In this document: positions 9,259 through 18,927 of the stretch, one piece after another
Position numbering within the stretch: position 1 is the first letter of the stretch
Layout: every line of letters begins with the position of its first letter
Assembly (NCBI GenBank): GCA_009731375.1
Contig: BJOX01000025.1
Coordinates: forward strand, 91,543 to 124,370
DNA: 32,828 nt
Reading direction: 5' to 3'
DNA from: Paulinella micropora
Taxonomy: Eukaryota > Cercozoa > Imbricatea > Euglyphida
Notes under the pieces: model-generated
What the model saw: only the letters and a program-made list of their open reading frames with translations
Databases searched by the model: none
Told to the model about the DNA's origin: nothing
Made by a program: the position numbers and the translations under genes

Positions 9259-9569
9259 ATGGATATGGATGGCGAACTAACTCCAGAATTAAAGTCTCGT
9301 GTTCTTGAAGTAGAACTAAAGACTGAGGAAAAAAAATAGAGCACGAATTGGAAGATAACTGGAATTGTTGTTGTATAAAAAACAGACCGACAGACAGCCG
9401 ACTTATTAAATACTTATTTCAAATGGGTATCATTATTGCCATTATAGCCCTTTGTATCGTGAGGCTATCTGAAAAGAACTTGCCGTGCGAGGTTGCTAAT
9501 ACTTATGTCGGAATTTTGACCTTACTCATAGGAATTTGCCTTCCATCGCCTTCTAGTTCAAAGAAATGA
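9259..9569 (+). CDS. Small two-helix membrane protein, frameshifted in an A run
   Basis: ATG 9259 opens a short acidic N-terminus (MDMDGELTPELKSR) that hits TAG after the A8 run at about 9329-9336. One base of slippage there joins it to the second frame (EHELEDNWNCCCIKNR). That frame encodes two hydrophobic segments, GIIIAIIALCIVRL and NTYVGILTLLIGICL, and ends SPSSSKK. The whole protein would be about 103 residues with two membrane spans. Small membrane proteins are common in virophage and Polinton virion modules, but no exact homologue is recognised. Its 3' end overlaps the convergent gene by 12 bp. Confidence 0.65.
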
Positions 9570-9821
9570 ACATTCATATACTTGAGTTTTATACCACATA
9601 GCATCATTTGAGCAAATTAAAGGAATGGCTTCATCAAAACTAACACACCAATCACTCATAGGCTTATACACACATTTAAATTTAGTTTCTATTCCTTGCT
9701 TTATACAATAAGCACAACTCTCATTTTTTTTCTCACTGACCCGTGAGTAAAAGTCGCAGGCAGTACGAGCAGAAATATTAATTAATAAAAAGTTTATTAG
9801 CACTAATATGGAGGACATCAT
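9558..9821 (-). CDS. Secreted or membrane-lumen cysteine-rich protein
   Basis: The 87-residue protein starts with a clear signal peptide (MMSSILVLINFLLINISARTA). The mature part has eight Cys, including CAYC and the pair before and after MSDW (SDWCVSF). The spacing resembles a PSI-type disulphide module (C...C-x2-C...C...WC...C), but this is only a pattern match. It is the only minus-strand gene inside the plus-strand virion cluster and overlaps the membrane protein gene tail to tail. It could be a secreted effector or a virion membrane component. Function unknown. Confidence 0.6.
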   Translation of the reverse strand: MMSSILVLINFLLINISARTACDFYSRVSEKKNESCAYCIKQGIETKFKCVYKPMSDWCVSFDEAIPLICSNDAMWYKTQVYECSFL

Positions 9822-9905
9822 GGCTACTGAATATAAATATCAGCGGATATTTTTCTGAGCAATGATTTTGCTGGAGGAAGCAAAACATTTAATAAAAATA
9901 TCCAA

Positions 9906-10184
9906 ATGTCATTCACACCCACCAAAATGAATGTAAAATTTATCCACTATATGAACGACCAGACAGAGACAAAAACCAGAATTCTTTATATGGACAGAAT
10001 TGGAATTATTGGAACATTTGCGGACAGCACCACAGCAAATATTTCAAACCTCGGTTATAATTTGGGTGTTGTCGGATGGACTGACGGACAATATACATTT
10101 AAAGTCCTTGAAACCGACAGCGGAAATATTGACACAGGAAATTTAGCGGGAAGAATTGTCATATGCTTAGAATTCTTGGGATAA
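9906..10184 (+). CDS. Small hypothetical protein before the packaging ATPase
   Basis: A 92-residue beta-rich protein (KMNVKFIHYMNDQTETKTR, GWTDGQYTFKVLETDSGNI) with no Cys, signal peptide or membrane helix. The frame is intact, starts at ATG 9906 after an AT-rich leader (ATTTAATAAAAATATCC) and ends 9 bp before the ATPase start, so it is probably co-expressed with it. Possibly a minor virion protein, judging only by position. Confidence 0.65.
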   Translation: MSFTPTKMNVKFIHYMNDQTETKTRILYMDRIGIIGTFADSTTANISNLGYNLGVVGWTDGQYTFKVLETDSGNIDTGNLAGRIVICLEFLG

Positions 10185-10193
10185 TAATATAAG

Positions 10194-12138
10194 ATGCTTA
10201 AGATTAACAATGTCAAGGTGAAGCCTGTAAAACAAGAGGGTGATGGAAACAAAAAAGCAAAAGGTTATAAATTATTCAACGAGCCGTATGCCAATATATT
10301 TCTACTCGCCCGTAAGAAGAGCGGGAAAACGACAGCACTCTTTGAAATACTGAAACGGACTACAGACAGAAAAACCCGTATTGTCATTATTGCTTCAACG
10401 ATACACAAGGACTACATTTATAAAGCAATGGTAAAGCACTTTAAGAAGAGGCAACCCGATGGCAATATATACCTTTCTTAAATCAGATGGTGTAAATGTT
10501 ATTGATTATGAGTTAGACAAACTGAACAGACAGGACGAGCAACACGAAGGAGAAGTAAAACAGGACAAAGAGGAAATAGAGAAACCACAATTTTTATACT
10601 TTGGAAAAGAAGAAAAAAAGAAAACTACAGAACCAAAAGAACGACCCAGCAAGTATATTTCTCCAGAGGTTGTTTTTGTTTTGGATGATTTAGGGAGTGG
10701 ATTAAGAGACAAGTCCGTAAGTGATTTGTTAAAAAAGAACAGACACTATAAANNNNNNNNNNNNNNNNNNNNNNNNNNNNNNNNNNNNNNNNNNNNNNNN
10801 NNNNNNNNNNNNNNNNNNNNNNNNNNNNNNNNNNNNNNNNNNNNNNNNNNNNNNNNNNNNNNNNNNNNNNNNNNNNNNNNNNNNNNNNNNNNNNNNNNNN
10901 NNNNNNNNNNNNNNNNNNNNNNNNNNNNNNNNNNNNNNNNNNNNNNNNNNNNNNNNNNNNNNNNNNNNNNNNNNNNNNNNNNNNNNNNNNNNNNNNNNNN
11001 NNNNNNNNNNNNNNNNNNNNNNNNNNNNNNNNNNNNNNNNNNNNNNNNNNNNNNNNNNNNNNNNNNNNNNNNNNNNNNNNNNNNNNNNNNNNNNNNNNNN
11101 NNNNNNNNNNNNNNNNNNNNNNNNNNNNNNNNNNNNNNNNNNNNNNNNNNNNNNNNNNNNNNNNNNNNNNNNNNNNNNNNNNNNNNNNNNNNNNNNNNNN
11201 NNNNNNNNNNNNNNNNNNNNNNNNNNNNNNNNNNNNNNNNNNNNNNNNNNNNNNNNNNNNNNNNNNNNNNNNNNNNNNNNNNNNNNNNNNNNNNNNNNNN
11301 NNNNNNNNNNNNNNNNNNNNNNNNNNNNNNNNNNNNNNNNNNNNNNNNNNNNNNNNNNNNNNNNNNNNNNNNNNNNNNNNNNNNNNNNNNNNNNNNNNNN
11401 NNNNNNNNNNNNNNNNNNNNNNNNNNNNNNNNNNNNNNNNNNNNNNNNNNNNNNNNNNNNNNNNNNNNNNNNNNNNNNNNNNNNNNNNNNNNNNNNNNNN
11501 NNNNNNNNNNNNNNNNNNNNNNNNNNNNNNNNNNNNNNNNNNNNNNNNNNNNNNNNNNNNNNNNNNNNNNNNNNNNNNNNNNNAACCCGATGGCAATATA
11601 TACCTTTCTTAAATCAGATGGTGTAAATGTTATTGATTATGAGTTAGACAAACTGAACAGACAGGACGAGCAACACGAAGGAGAAGTAAAACAGGACAAA
11701 GAGGAAATAGAGAAACCACAATTTTTATACTTTGGAAAAGAAGAAAAAAAGAAAACTACAGAACCAAAAGAACGACCCAGCAAGTATATTTCTCCAGAGG
11801 TTGTTTTTGTTTTGGATGATTTAGGGAGTGGATTAAGAGACAAGTCCGTAAGTGATTTGTTAAAAAAGAACAGACACTATAAATCAAAGGTGATTATGTC
11901 TAGCCAGTATCTGAACGACCTACGGCCAGAAGCAATTAAACAATTAGATTATTTATTAATCTTTCCGGGCCAGTCTCAAGATAAAATGGAACTCGTGTAT
12001 AAACACTTAGACTTATCTTTTGATTTTGATTATTTTCTCCAAAAATATCACGAGGCTACAAAGGAACAATTTAATTTTCTTTATGTCTCAAGTGTTGATG
12101 ACGAGTTAAGAAAAAATGTTGCTTACCGCCTGAAATAA
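10194..12138 (+). CDS. ATPase: A32/FtsK-HerA-type genome-packaging ATPase (frameshifted, split by artefactual gap)
   Basis: The N-terminal frame has a Walker A-like loop, LLARKKSGKTTALFEIL, with Ala replacing the first Gly. The frame stops at 10481, but a one-base shift near 10470 continues it (TFLKSDGVNVIDYELDKL). A charged insertion precedes Walker B, SPEVVFVLDDLGSG. After the N gap the protein continues with KVIMSSQYLNDLRPEAIKQL (sensor-like region) and DYLLIFPGQSQDKM. Removing the gap and one of its duplicated flanks gives about 270 residues, normal for this family. The enzyme pumps viral DNA into capsids. It heads the ATPase-protease-penton-MCP module. Confidence 0.88.
10453..11883. other. 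831-N gap between perfect 300-bp direct copies (likely contig overlap)
   Basis: 10453-10752 and 11584-11883 read identically from AACCCGATGG to CACTATAAA, with N at 10753-11583 between them. The first copy leads in frame into the sequence after the second copy (TCAAAGGTG at 11884). The simplest view is that two contigs overlap by 300 bp and were scaffolded instead of merged. A true tandem duplication would break the ATPase gene. Confidence 0.9.
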
Positions 12139-12235
12139 TATTTTATTTTATTATTTTTTTTAATGTATATTATATGCCAGTATCGCCAGTGATAATTTCA
12201 CAACCATCAGATGTTATATCGGATACAATCCATCA

Positions 12236-12484
12236 ATGCCACAGAAGGGAGGAAAAAAGAAAACCAAGAAGAAGGGATGCGGACAAAAGGGAGGAAAGAT
12301 TCACTGGGCTAAGGTCGGAAAAACTGCCTTGGCTGTTAATAAATTCCTTCGCGATAACAAGATTATTTCAAAGACCGCTAATGCCCTTGGCGATGTCGGG
12401 GTTCCATATGCGTCTCGTATTGGGTCTACCGCCGCAAAACTTGGTTATGGTAAGCAACGAGGAGGAGCTGTAAAGTTTCATTAA
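12236..12484 (+). CDS. Small basic Gly-rich virion protein (adenovirus pX/pVI-like position)
   Basis: An 82-residue protein with a very basic N-terminus (MPQKGGKKKTKKKGCGQKGG), a central amphipathic helix (LAVNKFLRDNKIISKTANAL) and a GYGKQRGGAVKFH tail. Small basic proteins of this look lie beside the ATPase and protease in Polintons, virophages and adenoviruses, where they condense DNA or disrupt membranes. That role is inferred from composition and position. An upstream ATG at 12174 sits closer to the promoter-like TGTATATTAT but is in another frame (MPVSPVIISQPSDV). The true N-terminus may begin there with a frameshift near 12230. Confidence 0.6.
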   Translation: MPQKGGKKKTKKKGCGQKGGKIHWAKVGKTALAVNKFLRDNKIISKTANALGDVGVPYASRIGSTAAKLGYGKQRGGAVKFH

Positions 12485-12536
12485 ATGATTTTTCATACAA
12501 ACGAATTGAAAATATTTTTTTGTTTAATTATATACA

Positions 12537-13680
12537 ATGGTCGCTAAAAAGACTAATAAGAAAAAGGCAAAAGTCCGTCCACCTAGGGTTTATAGGAATA
12601 AGAGCGGGAGGCCTTAAATTATCCAGAAGGGGTAAAAAATATTATCTTAATTTTGGTAAGAAAACAAATGATTTAAGCACATTACAAATCGTTAAACTTT
12701 TTATGAAATATATTGGTAAGCCGAGGCCACAAAGGCAGGGCCGCAAACCAAGGGAAACAATAATCAAATCTGATTTCAATCGTCTTGAACACGAGAACAG
12801 AAGCCAGATACAAAGCAACTTACAAAAGAAATATGAGTTAATACATGACGAGGAAGAAAAGGAAAAGAAGAAGAGGGAAGATGTGATAAAAGAAAAGAAA
12901 AGGCTAGAACGAAAAGACATAGCCGATGCCGAGGAACAAAAAGAAATAAAGGACAGGGAACATAAAAGAGAACTAGCGGATATTAATGAACGACAAGAAC
13001 AAAAAGACAGAGAACTAAGAAGTGAGCAAAAACTCATAGAAGATGTAAAATATGAAGAAGACAGAAAAAATAGGATACAAGCATTACCACCGCCACCACA
13101 ATATCAATATATTATGCCACCACAACATGGACAGCCACAAGCACCACCATTAGGAGCACCACAACAAGCACCGCCATTAGGAGCACCACCACAAGCACCG
13201 CCATTACCTAATTTAGGAGATGAAGCACCATTGAAAACGAAAGAGCAATATGAGGAAGAAAAAAAGCAAAAGCAGAAAGATATTGAAACACTGAAATTAG
13301 CAGGATATACAGATAAGTTCATAAAAAAGATGAGTCGTAAAGACTTACAAAAAGCCAGTCAAGATATTCAGACGGCTATAGCCACAGCGACATCTTTAGA
13401 GGAACAGAAAAAGTTAGCAGAAGAATATAAAGAAAAACTTGAAAAGGAAGAAAAGAAAGCAGAAGAAAAGGGTAAGCATTTTGAAAATTTACAAATTAAT
13501 CAATTTTTAATCTCTGCATTTTCAAAAACTTATCACCCAAACATTACTATAAAAGAGTTAGCACAGGCTTTAAAAAAGAGACTAAATAGTGATGGACATA
13601 AAAAATTAAATTACAAAGACACTTCAAAGTGGATAATTAAAGGTTTAATATTGATGTTGGAAATGAAAAGGAAAACGTAA
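12537..13680 (+). CDS. Basic/coiled-coil protein with Pro-rich linker, frameshifted near the start
   Basis: ATG 12537 follows TTTAATTATATACA and encodes a very basic start (MVAKKTNKKKAKVRPP, VYRNKSGRP) before a TAA. Around 12600-12625 the coding signal moves to the frame that stays open to 13680 (LSRRGKKYYLNFGKK). That frame then carries long Lys/Glu coiled coil (residues about 100-180), a Pro-rich linker of APPLGAP(P/Q)Q units (DNA about 13090-13210), a second coiled coil and a C-terminal helical region. About 380 residues in all. The ORF upstream of 12537 lacks an ATG, which supports the frameshift. Between ATPase and protease it is probably a core or scaffold protein; no family is recognised. 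Confidence 0.7.
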
Positions 13681-13718
13681 AAAGAAAAGTGGCGGATTAT
13701 GCTAGATATGAAGAGTAT

Positions 13719-14573
13719 ATGGGTATTAATGAGCAAAAAGGTAGTGGAGCGAAGACATTAGAAGAATTAATTGATAAGGTATTTTCAATAGCGAAAATAA
13801 AAAAATACTTAGCCCGCAAAGATTGGAAACATACAATGAACAAACATGATTTTGTAAAAACTCTAACTAGCAAAATGACTATAGACCCCAATGTGGATAA
13901 ACAAGTTTCAACGGATTTAAATATTGACGAGGGAATGCCCCAACAACTATCACTACCATTAGAGACACAACCACAGCAACCAGAGCCACAACCACAGCAA
14001 CCAGAGACAGAGCAAGAGCAACAGCAACCAGAGCCAGAGCCAAAGCCACAGCCAGAGCAAGTCCCATTACAAGGAGAGGGTCGCGGTTTAATGACTAATG
14101 AAATAGATGATATAATGAAAAAATATGGATGGTATCTCGGAGCAATAGCCAGTGATGAAATCTACAAGTTGAAGCCCGGAAGCAGAAAACGATACGGATT
14201 TATTATGAATTTGGACAACCACAATCAATCAGGGTCTCATTGGATCGCCGTATGGATAAGTCTAGATAAAGACAGGAGTGTTGAAGTCTATGACCCATTA
14301 GCACTTTACGAGCCGACAGAAGACTTTCAACAACAAATGAAACAACTAATTGACCGAAGCCACCCAAGCACATATCTATTAATGAAAGTAAATAAGGTTA
14401 AAAATCAATCAAACACCTCAGACACATGCGGTTGGCATAGTATGAGATTTTTAATGGAGCGGGCGAAAGGCAACCGATTTAAGTTTGCTAGTGGCTATAC
14501 AGACTTAAAAGAAGAAGAAGCGGAGAAATTAAAAGCACAGAATGGGTATGGTAATTTTGATACATTCATCTAA
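13719..14573 (+). CDS. PRO: Ulp1/adenain-type cysteine protease (capsid maturation)
   Basis: I start at ATG 13719 (MGINEQKGSGAK); the in-frame GTG 13689 is less likely. Residues about 75-115 form a Pro/Gln-rich linker. The protease domain has His174 in GSHWIAVWI, Asp192 in VEVYDPL, oxyanion-hole Gln230 and nucleophile Cys237 in NQSNTSDTCGWHSM. This is the H-D-Q-C order of adenovirus protease and Ulp1 (C5/C48). In Polintons, mavirus and adenoviruses this enzyme cleaves virion precursor proteins. The frame is intact at 284 residues. It lies between the coiled-coil protein and the penton gene, as expected for the module. Confidence 0.92.
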   Translation: MGINEQKGSGAKTLEELIDKVFSIAKIKKYLARKDWKHTMNKHDFVKTLTSKMTIDPNVDKQVSTDLNIDEGMPQQLSLPLETQPQQPEPQPQQPETEQEQQQPEPEPKPQPEQVPLQGEGRGLMTNEIDDIMKKYGWYLGAIASDEIYKLKPGSRKRYGFIMNLDNHNQSGSHWIAVWISLDKDRSVEVYDPLALYEPTEDFQQQMKQLIDRSHPSTYLLMKVNKVKNQSNTSDTCGWHSMRFLMERAKGNRFKFASGYTDLKEEEAEKLKAQNGYGNFDTFI

Positions 14574-14595
14574 AATATTATTTGTATAATATATC

Positions 14596-15365
14596 ATGGA
14601 CTATAAGGGAGGGAGAAGTTCGGGTATCTATTACATAAATAGTAAAAATAGAATAACGGGTACAGACAGCGACTTTACACACGAAATAAACTTAAAATCA
14701 CTAGACAATCCCACACATTGTAAAATTCTTCATATCTATGTTCCAAAATCTTATTACTCTGTGGCTTCACCATATAATACCTTTACACTTAGCGAAGACG
14801 GGTATGAGGCTTTAATTGCGATACCTGAGGGAAACTACACAATGAACAATCTAAAAAATAAGTTGTCGGAGGTACTGACGACAGAAAGTCCGAATGACTA
14901 TACTTATGTTGTCTCAAGCAACAATACCAACACAGAAGCGGAGGATGGTAAATTAACATTCAGTGTTTCAAATAACGGAGGTATTCAACCGCGGTTTATA
15001 TTTGATACCGATACCCGTATTCACGAGGTAATGGGTTTTGATAGAAATTCAACATATTTCTTTACTCATGATTTTATTAAATCGCCAAATGTGATTATTT
15101 TAACTGGCGAAAAAACTCTGTATCTTCAATCGGACTTAGTGGGGGAAGGTGATTATCATGTGCTCAAGAAATATACACTGCCAACGAAATTCCATTTGGA
15201 GCCGTTATATACGACGGAAGTGGGTCAGAGTATGGTAAGAAATTATCAACCAGTTCAAATAATGTATATAGGTTTTATCTTACAGACGAAAACGACCAAG
15301 CAATTAATCTCAATGGGTTAGGTATTGTTATGACATTATTAATTTACAGAGACAAATTATTTTAA
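14596..15365 (+). CDS. mCP: Minor capsid (penton) protein, single jelly roll, frameshifted near the C-terminus
   Basis: ATG 14596 follows TTTGTATAATATATC. The N-terminal part (YYINSKNRITGTDSDFTHEI, NPTHCKILHIYVPKSYYSV, EGNYTMNNLKNKLSEVL) matches the style of Polinton and virophage pentons. The frame in phase with the start ends at TAG 15319. However, from about 15160 the coding signal is in another frame (ANEIPFGAVIYDGSGSEYG, FYLTDENDQAINLNGLG), which runs to TAA 15363-15365 and gives the typical penton ending. So a one-base change near 15155-15165 swaps the true last 65 or so residues for a nonsense tail. Full length is about 256 residues. Pentons fill the capsid vertices and would carry the fibre. 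Confidence 0.85.
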
Positions 15366-15402
15366 TTTATTTACATCATTTTTCAATTTGTTAAAGTCCC
15401 GA

Positions 15403-15516
15403 TGATATTTGAGAATTGCGCTTCGTGCTACGCACTCTCGCTTATTCTCAAACATCGACAACCATTAAATTTTTTTTTACGATGTTTTATGATGACGAAG
15501 TCAGAATAAAATATCA
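15403..15516. repeat. Palindromic intergenic element, copy A
   Basis: 114 bp bounded by TGATATTT and AAATATCA. The left half is a nested hairpin: outer TTTGAGAAT/ATTCTCAAA, then GCG/CGC, then GTGC-TAC-GCAC. It ends AAACATCG. After a T-rich spacer the right half begins CGATGTTTT and contains TGATGACGAAGTCAGAAT. The same architecture recurs at 18927-19052. It lies between the penton and capsid genes. Confidence 0.85.
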
Positions 15517-15601
15517 ATTCATGTTAGAATTATTTATTTTTTCTATAAATATATTCTGGTGAATTAGTTAATTTCACAACTGCCAAAAACCTAAAAACAA
15601 A
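15517..15601 (+). promoter_or_regulatory. Leader and probable promoter of the major capsid gene
   Basis: An AT-rich stretch with TTTTTTCTATAAATATATTC about 40 bp before the capsid ATG, followed by an A-rich leader (CCTAAAAACAAA). Its position after the palindromic element suggests the capsid gene has its own promoter. Assigned by composition only. Confidence 0.35.
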
Positions 15602-17087
15602 ATGCCAACTCAACACGGCGGAGAATTAGACTTTTCTAGAACCGACTACATCAGTGCTTCTTATCGTTTAAATAAGCTCGCCCCTCGTGAGGGTTCTGGA
15701 TCATTTGAAGTCACCACTGCTGGCGGACAAGAACGAAGTTTTGACCTTATTAGCCGACCTTTTAATCTCGCTAGGTCTTATTTGAGTTTTACTTATACTA
15801 TGAGAGCGGCTGGTGCCAATGTTTATTCTAGAATTTTTATGGACTGCCTTTCACAAATTAGCCAGATACAACTTCAGACCCGTAGCGGTGTTTATCTGTG
15901 CGACCTTAACCATCTCAGAATGGTAACTAAGATGCTGTGGAAACCAGAAATGAGTTTGAAGGATTTCCTAGACCTTCCTAACCACGGCGATGCTAGTGGA
16001 TATGGTTGTATGCTCCAAAAGTGTAATGCTAACGGCTTGATTAACATTAGTACCGTTGAAGCAACTAGAACAGCCTTTCGTGCGGCCGCTGATGGTGCTA
16101 ACGATGTTGCCGCCTCTACTCAGGGTCTATTGCGTGAGCCAGTGATTTCTGCTCGTCGTCATGATGATGCTGCTCTAACGACTGGAGTTGGAGCACTATC
16201 CGCCGTAAATGTTAATTACAACGAGGCGAAGTATCTTGTGGGAAGTGGAGCGAATGCCACTTTGGCCATAAATGTTAAAATTCCTTTGGGTATGATTACT
16301 AACACTATTTTCGCACTTGATAAGACTATTATGTTTCCAGAAATTTTGACTATGCGGATTGTGTGGGGTGCTACTGACAGAACCGGTTATACGGTGACGA
16401 ATGGTGCGGCTACTTGTATTAGCACTGCTTATCTTGCCGCAGCAAATGCTACCATGCCTATGGCTGTATCTGCTGATGTCACCAATCTTGCCTTGTTTCT
16501 TGCGGTTGAAACGAACCCTGATGTCATTCAATCAATCCAGCAGAAGATTGCTAGCCCCGAAGGCATGAACTTCAATATTGATTATCCCTATGTTTATAAG
16601 AATACTACAATCAAGCACAAGCCAAAACATTATTATGCGATTTGACAGAGGCCACGGTCGCCGTTTGAAGAAGATTTATCACTCTGTTTTTAACACAGAA
16701 GAAAGAAAGAACACAGCCTATGACAACGATGATCGTGGCGCTACTAAGGTTGTCAATTTTTACACTACTCTGGATGGTTCCCGCCAGCAAGAATTCAACA
16801 TTGACACTGCGAGCGAAGAAGACTATATGTATTTGAAGCCAAAGGTTGAGGGTTCGGCCTTGTTGAATAACGATGTGTATAAATACAATTGGTTCTGGGT
16901 TGATGCTTGGGATAATACCCGCCCGCTATGGAGCAAAGACCAAAATGAAATCAGCGGTTTAAGTCTTGATACTGAGCGACGATGGGAGTTTATTGCGACC
17001 ACCGTGGCTGCTGCCTACAACCATTACACCGTGGCCATTACTCAGCGGGAGGTACAGGTTAAGGCAAACATGATTACAATCTCTTAA
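15602..17087 (+). CDS. MCP: Major capsid protein, double jelly roll (one frameshift)
   Basis: The first frame (15602-16645) encodes the N-terminal jelly roll: MPTQHGGELDFSRTDYIS, SFDLISRPFNLARSYLSFTY and MFPEILTMRIVWGATDRTGY. Near 16625-16632 (AAGCCAAAACATT) a one-base change moves coding to a second frame that reads to 17087. That frame begins the C-terminal jelly roll with RGHGRRLKKIYHSVFNTEER and has NNDVYKYNWFWVDAW before its end. Together they give about 494 residues, reasonable for a Polinton-like virus capsid protein and shorter than mavirus-type ones. It builds the hexon-like capsomers. Codon use is less AT-rich than its neighbours, consistent with high expression. Confidence 0.9.
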
Positions 17088-17133
17088 TTAATTTTCGATA
17101 GTTAATTTATTTTTTTGATAATATAGACCTACA

Positions 17134-18372
17134 ATGTCCCACCAGAGAAATTTGGTCGCACAAAATCCCGACGGAGATTTCGTAAATGTAAAAGTCGGGC
17201 ATGATGGTTATCTTGAGACTAATGTTGAAAAAACAGCATTTGGTGAATTAGCAACATCACAATACACACCGATTATACAAGAAACATTTATGTATAATGT
17301 AAATACCTCTAAGTGGAACACAAGCACTACTAATGCTACATTAGAGCAAAAGAGTGCTATGGCATATCTAACAACACAGGCAGCTGGAGGTTCAATATTA
17401 TTCATTGAAACAAAAAAGAAAATTAAATATCGTGCTGGTATGGGTGTATGTGTCAGATTTACTGCTTTGTGGAATACAAATGAAGCAGGCGGATATTCAT
17501 CTTATGTAGGTATTGGTGATTCCTTCTTGACGGACGGATTTTTCTTCTCAAGAGAAAATGGTGTAATGAAAATATACCAATTAAACAACTCCACTGTCAT
17601 TACCGAGGTTAAACAAAGTCAATGGAATGTAGATAAAGCAGATGGAACCGATTACTTACCAGCAATTGATTTCAGTAAGGGTAATGTATTTCAGATTAAA
17701 TATCAATACTTAGGTTTTGGTCAGATATCATTTTATATTGAAAATCCGAACACGGGGATATTTCAACTAGTCCATGCTATACGATATGCTAACAGCAAAA
17801 CTGCTCCTTCTCTTAATAATACTACTTTACCATTCTTGGCTTCTATAGCAGTTGGTGCTAATCCGCAAATCCAAAATCTTAGAATTGCCAGTGTTGGATG
17901 CTTTATTGAAGGAACTGAAATCATAAGAGATATTCCATTTATTTATGAAAGAACAGCAAATACGACGAATGTAGCAACTCATGCTTTTACTATGAGGAAT
18001 AATGCTAATATTATTGGAAACACTATTGCGAATTATAGTATAGTGTATCCTAGACGGCTAAATGTCTTAAATACAGATGGTAAATCTGGTGTAATCATTA
18101 AAGTAATAAAAAATGCTACCCTTACTGGTGCTGTCTATGCTGAAAACAATACTAATACAAGTCTGGTTTCGTTTGATACTACCGCAACTATTGCTGGTGG
18201 AAATACTATTGCCGTTGTATTTGTTAATACGAATGATGCTCAAAGCATTGATTTTAATGATTATGATTTAGATGATATGTTGCCAAGCGAAAGGCTTACT
18301 ATAACAGCACAGGCTACTACAAATCAGACTATAAGTATTCAGTATGCTTTTACTTGGTTAGAAGACCCATAA
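17134..18372 (+). CDS. Probable second virion surface or spike protein
   Basis: An intact 412-residue frame following the capsid gene, with TTTTTTTGATAATATAGACC upstream. It starts MSHQRNLVAQNPDGDFVNV and is rich in Asn, Thr, Ser and aromatic residues with a beta-strand pattern (SSYVGIGDSFLTDGFFFSRE, GQISFYIENPNTGIFQLVH). This resembles lectin- or jelly-roll-type virion proteins of algal viruses and phages. No membrane helix or signal peptide. It could bind glycans on the host surface next to the S74 fibre. Function is inferred from position and composition. Confidence 0.7.
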   Translation: MSHQRNLVAQNPDGDFVNVKVGHDGYLETNVEKTAFGELATSQYTPIIQETFMYNVNTSKWNTSTTNATLEQKSAMAYLTTQAAGGSILFIETKKKIKYRAGMGVCVRFTALWNTNEAGGYSSYVGIGDSFLTDGFFFSRENGVMKIYQLNNSTVITEVKQSQWNVDKADGTDYLPAIDFSKGNVFQIKYQYLGFGQISFYIENPNTGIFQLVHAIRYANSKTAPSLNNTTLPFLASIAVGANPQIQNLRIASVGCFIEGTEIIRDIPFIYERTANTTNVATHAFTMRNNANIIGNTIANYSIVYPRRLNVLNTDGKSGVIIKVIKNATLTGAVYAENNTNTSLVSFDTTATIAGGNTIAVVFVNTNDAQSIDFNDYDLDDMLPSERLTITAQATTNQTISIQYAFTWLEDP

Positions 18373-18416
18373 AAGCAAAAAAAAAAAACGAAAATGGAAG
18401 TGTGGATTTTCAAATA

Positions 18417-18927
18417 TCACTTTTTAAAATACTTGATAAAATTATTTTTTCTAACTTCATTCATTTCTTCATTTTTTTCTAGAAATGAAAGTACACATGC
18501 CACATCGCAAAATCTATCATCGTCAATTGAAACTGATAACACATTTTTTTCTTACACTCTTTACAAGGTGCTTTATTTAATATACATCCTTCTTCCGTAC
18601 ATGTAGCATTCGCTATTTCTTCGCCAACATTAGCCTTGATTTCGGTAATTCCAGTCTCTTTTAAATCAGTCGCCTTAAAAGGAGTGCTTGGTTCCCCCAT
18701 TATAATTTTTGCTAGTGTAGCCTCCAATGGAATAACTACTTTCACGTTGTCATGCTGACCGAAGGTCGCAACTTCACTTCGTTGGAGTCCCTCGGCTTGT
18801 ATTGCTCATAGAAAGATACAATGTCAGGCTTAGTCCATTTAATTGTCGGCATTTTGACATTGCCGCCGTCAAGGTTCCATTTTTCAATTTCATTCAAGTA
18901 GTCTTGTTTGGTGTTCAGGTCAGTCAT
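18417..18927 (-). CDS. Zinc-finger-like protein broken by two frameshifts
   Basis: ATG 18927 starts MTDLNTKQDYLNEIEKWNLD, which is open to 18742. Near 18775, in an imperfect hairpin, coding shifts to a second frame (HDNVKVVIPLEATLAKIIMG, then CTEEGC, APCKECKKK). A second shift in the A run near 18545 moves it to a third frame (SIDDDRFCDVACVLSFLEKN) ending at TGA 18417-18419. The rebuilt order gives Cys pairs CKEC and FCDVAC, a likely zinc site, in a protein of about 169 residues. The FCxxxC motif followed by a charged helix resembles the small gene at 4289-4501. Start abuts palindromic element B. Function unknown. Confidence 0.6.

Noticed and set aside
12174-12473. 99-residue frame overlapping the small basic protein
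   Set aside because: The alternative frame (MPQKGGKKK...) has the expected basic/Gly-rich virion protein character. The first codons after 12174 may still belong to that gene through a frameshift.
18394-18606. Plus-strand 70-residue hydrophobic frame
   Set aside because: It lies opposite the minus-strand zinc-finger gene (18417-18927), whose Cys pattern and charged helix are more convincing.
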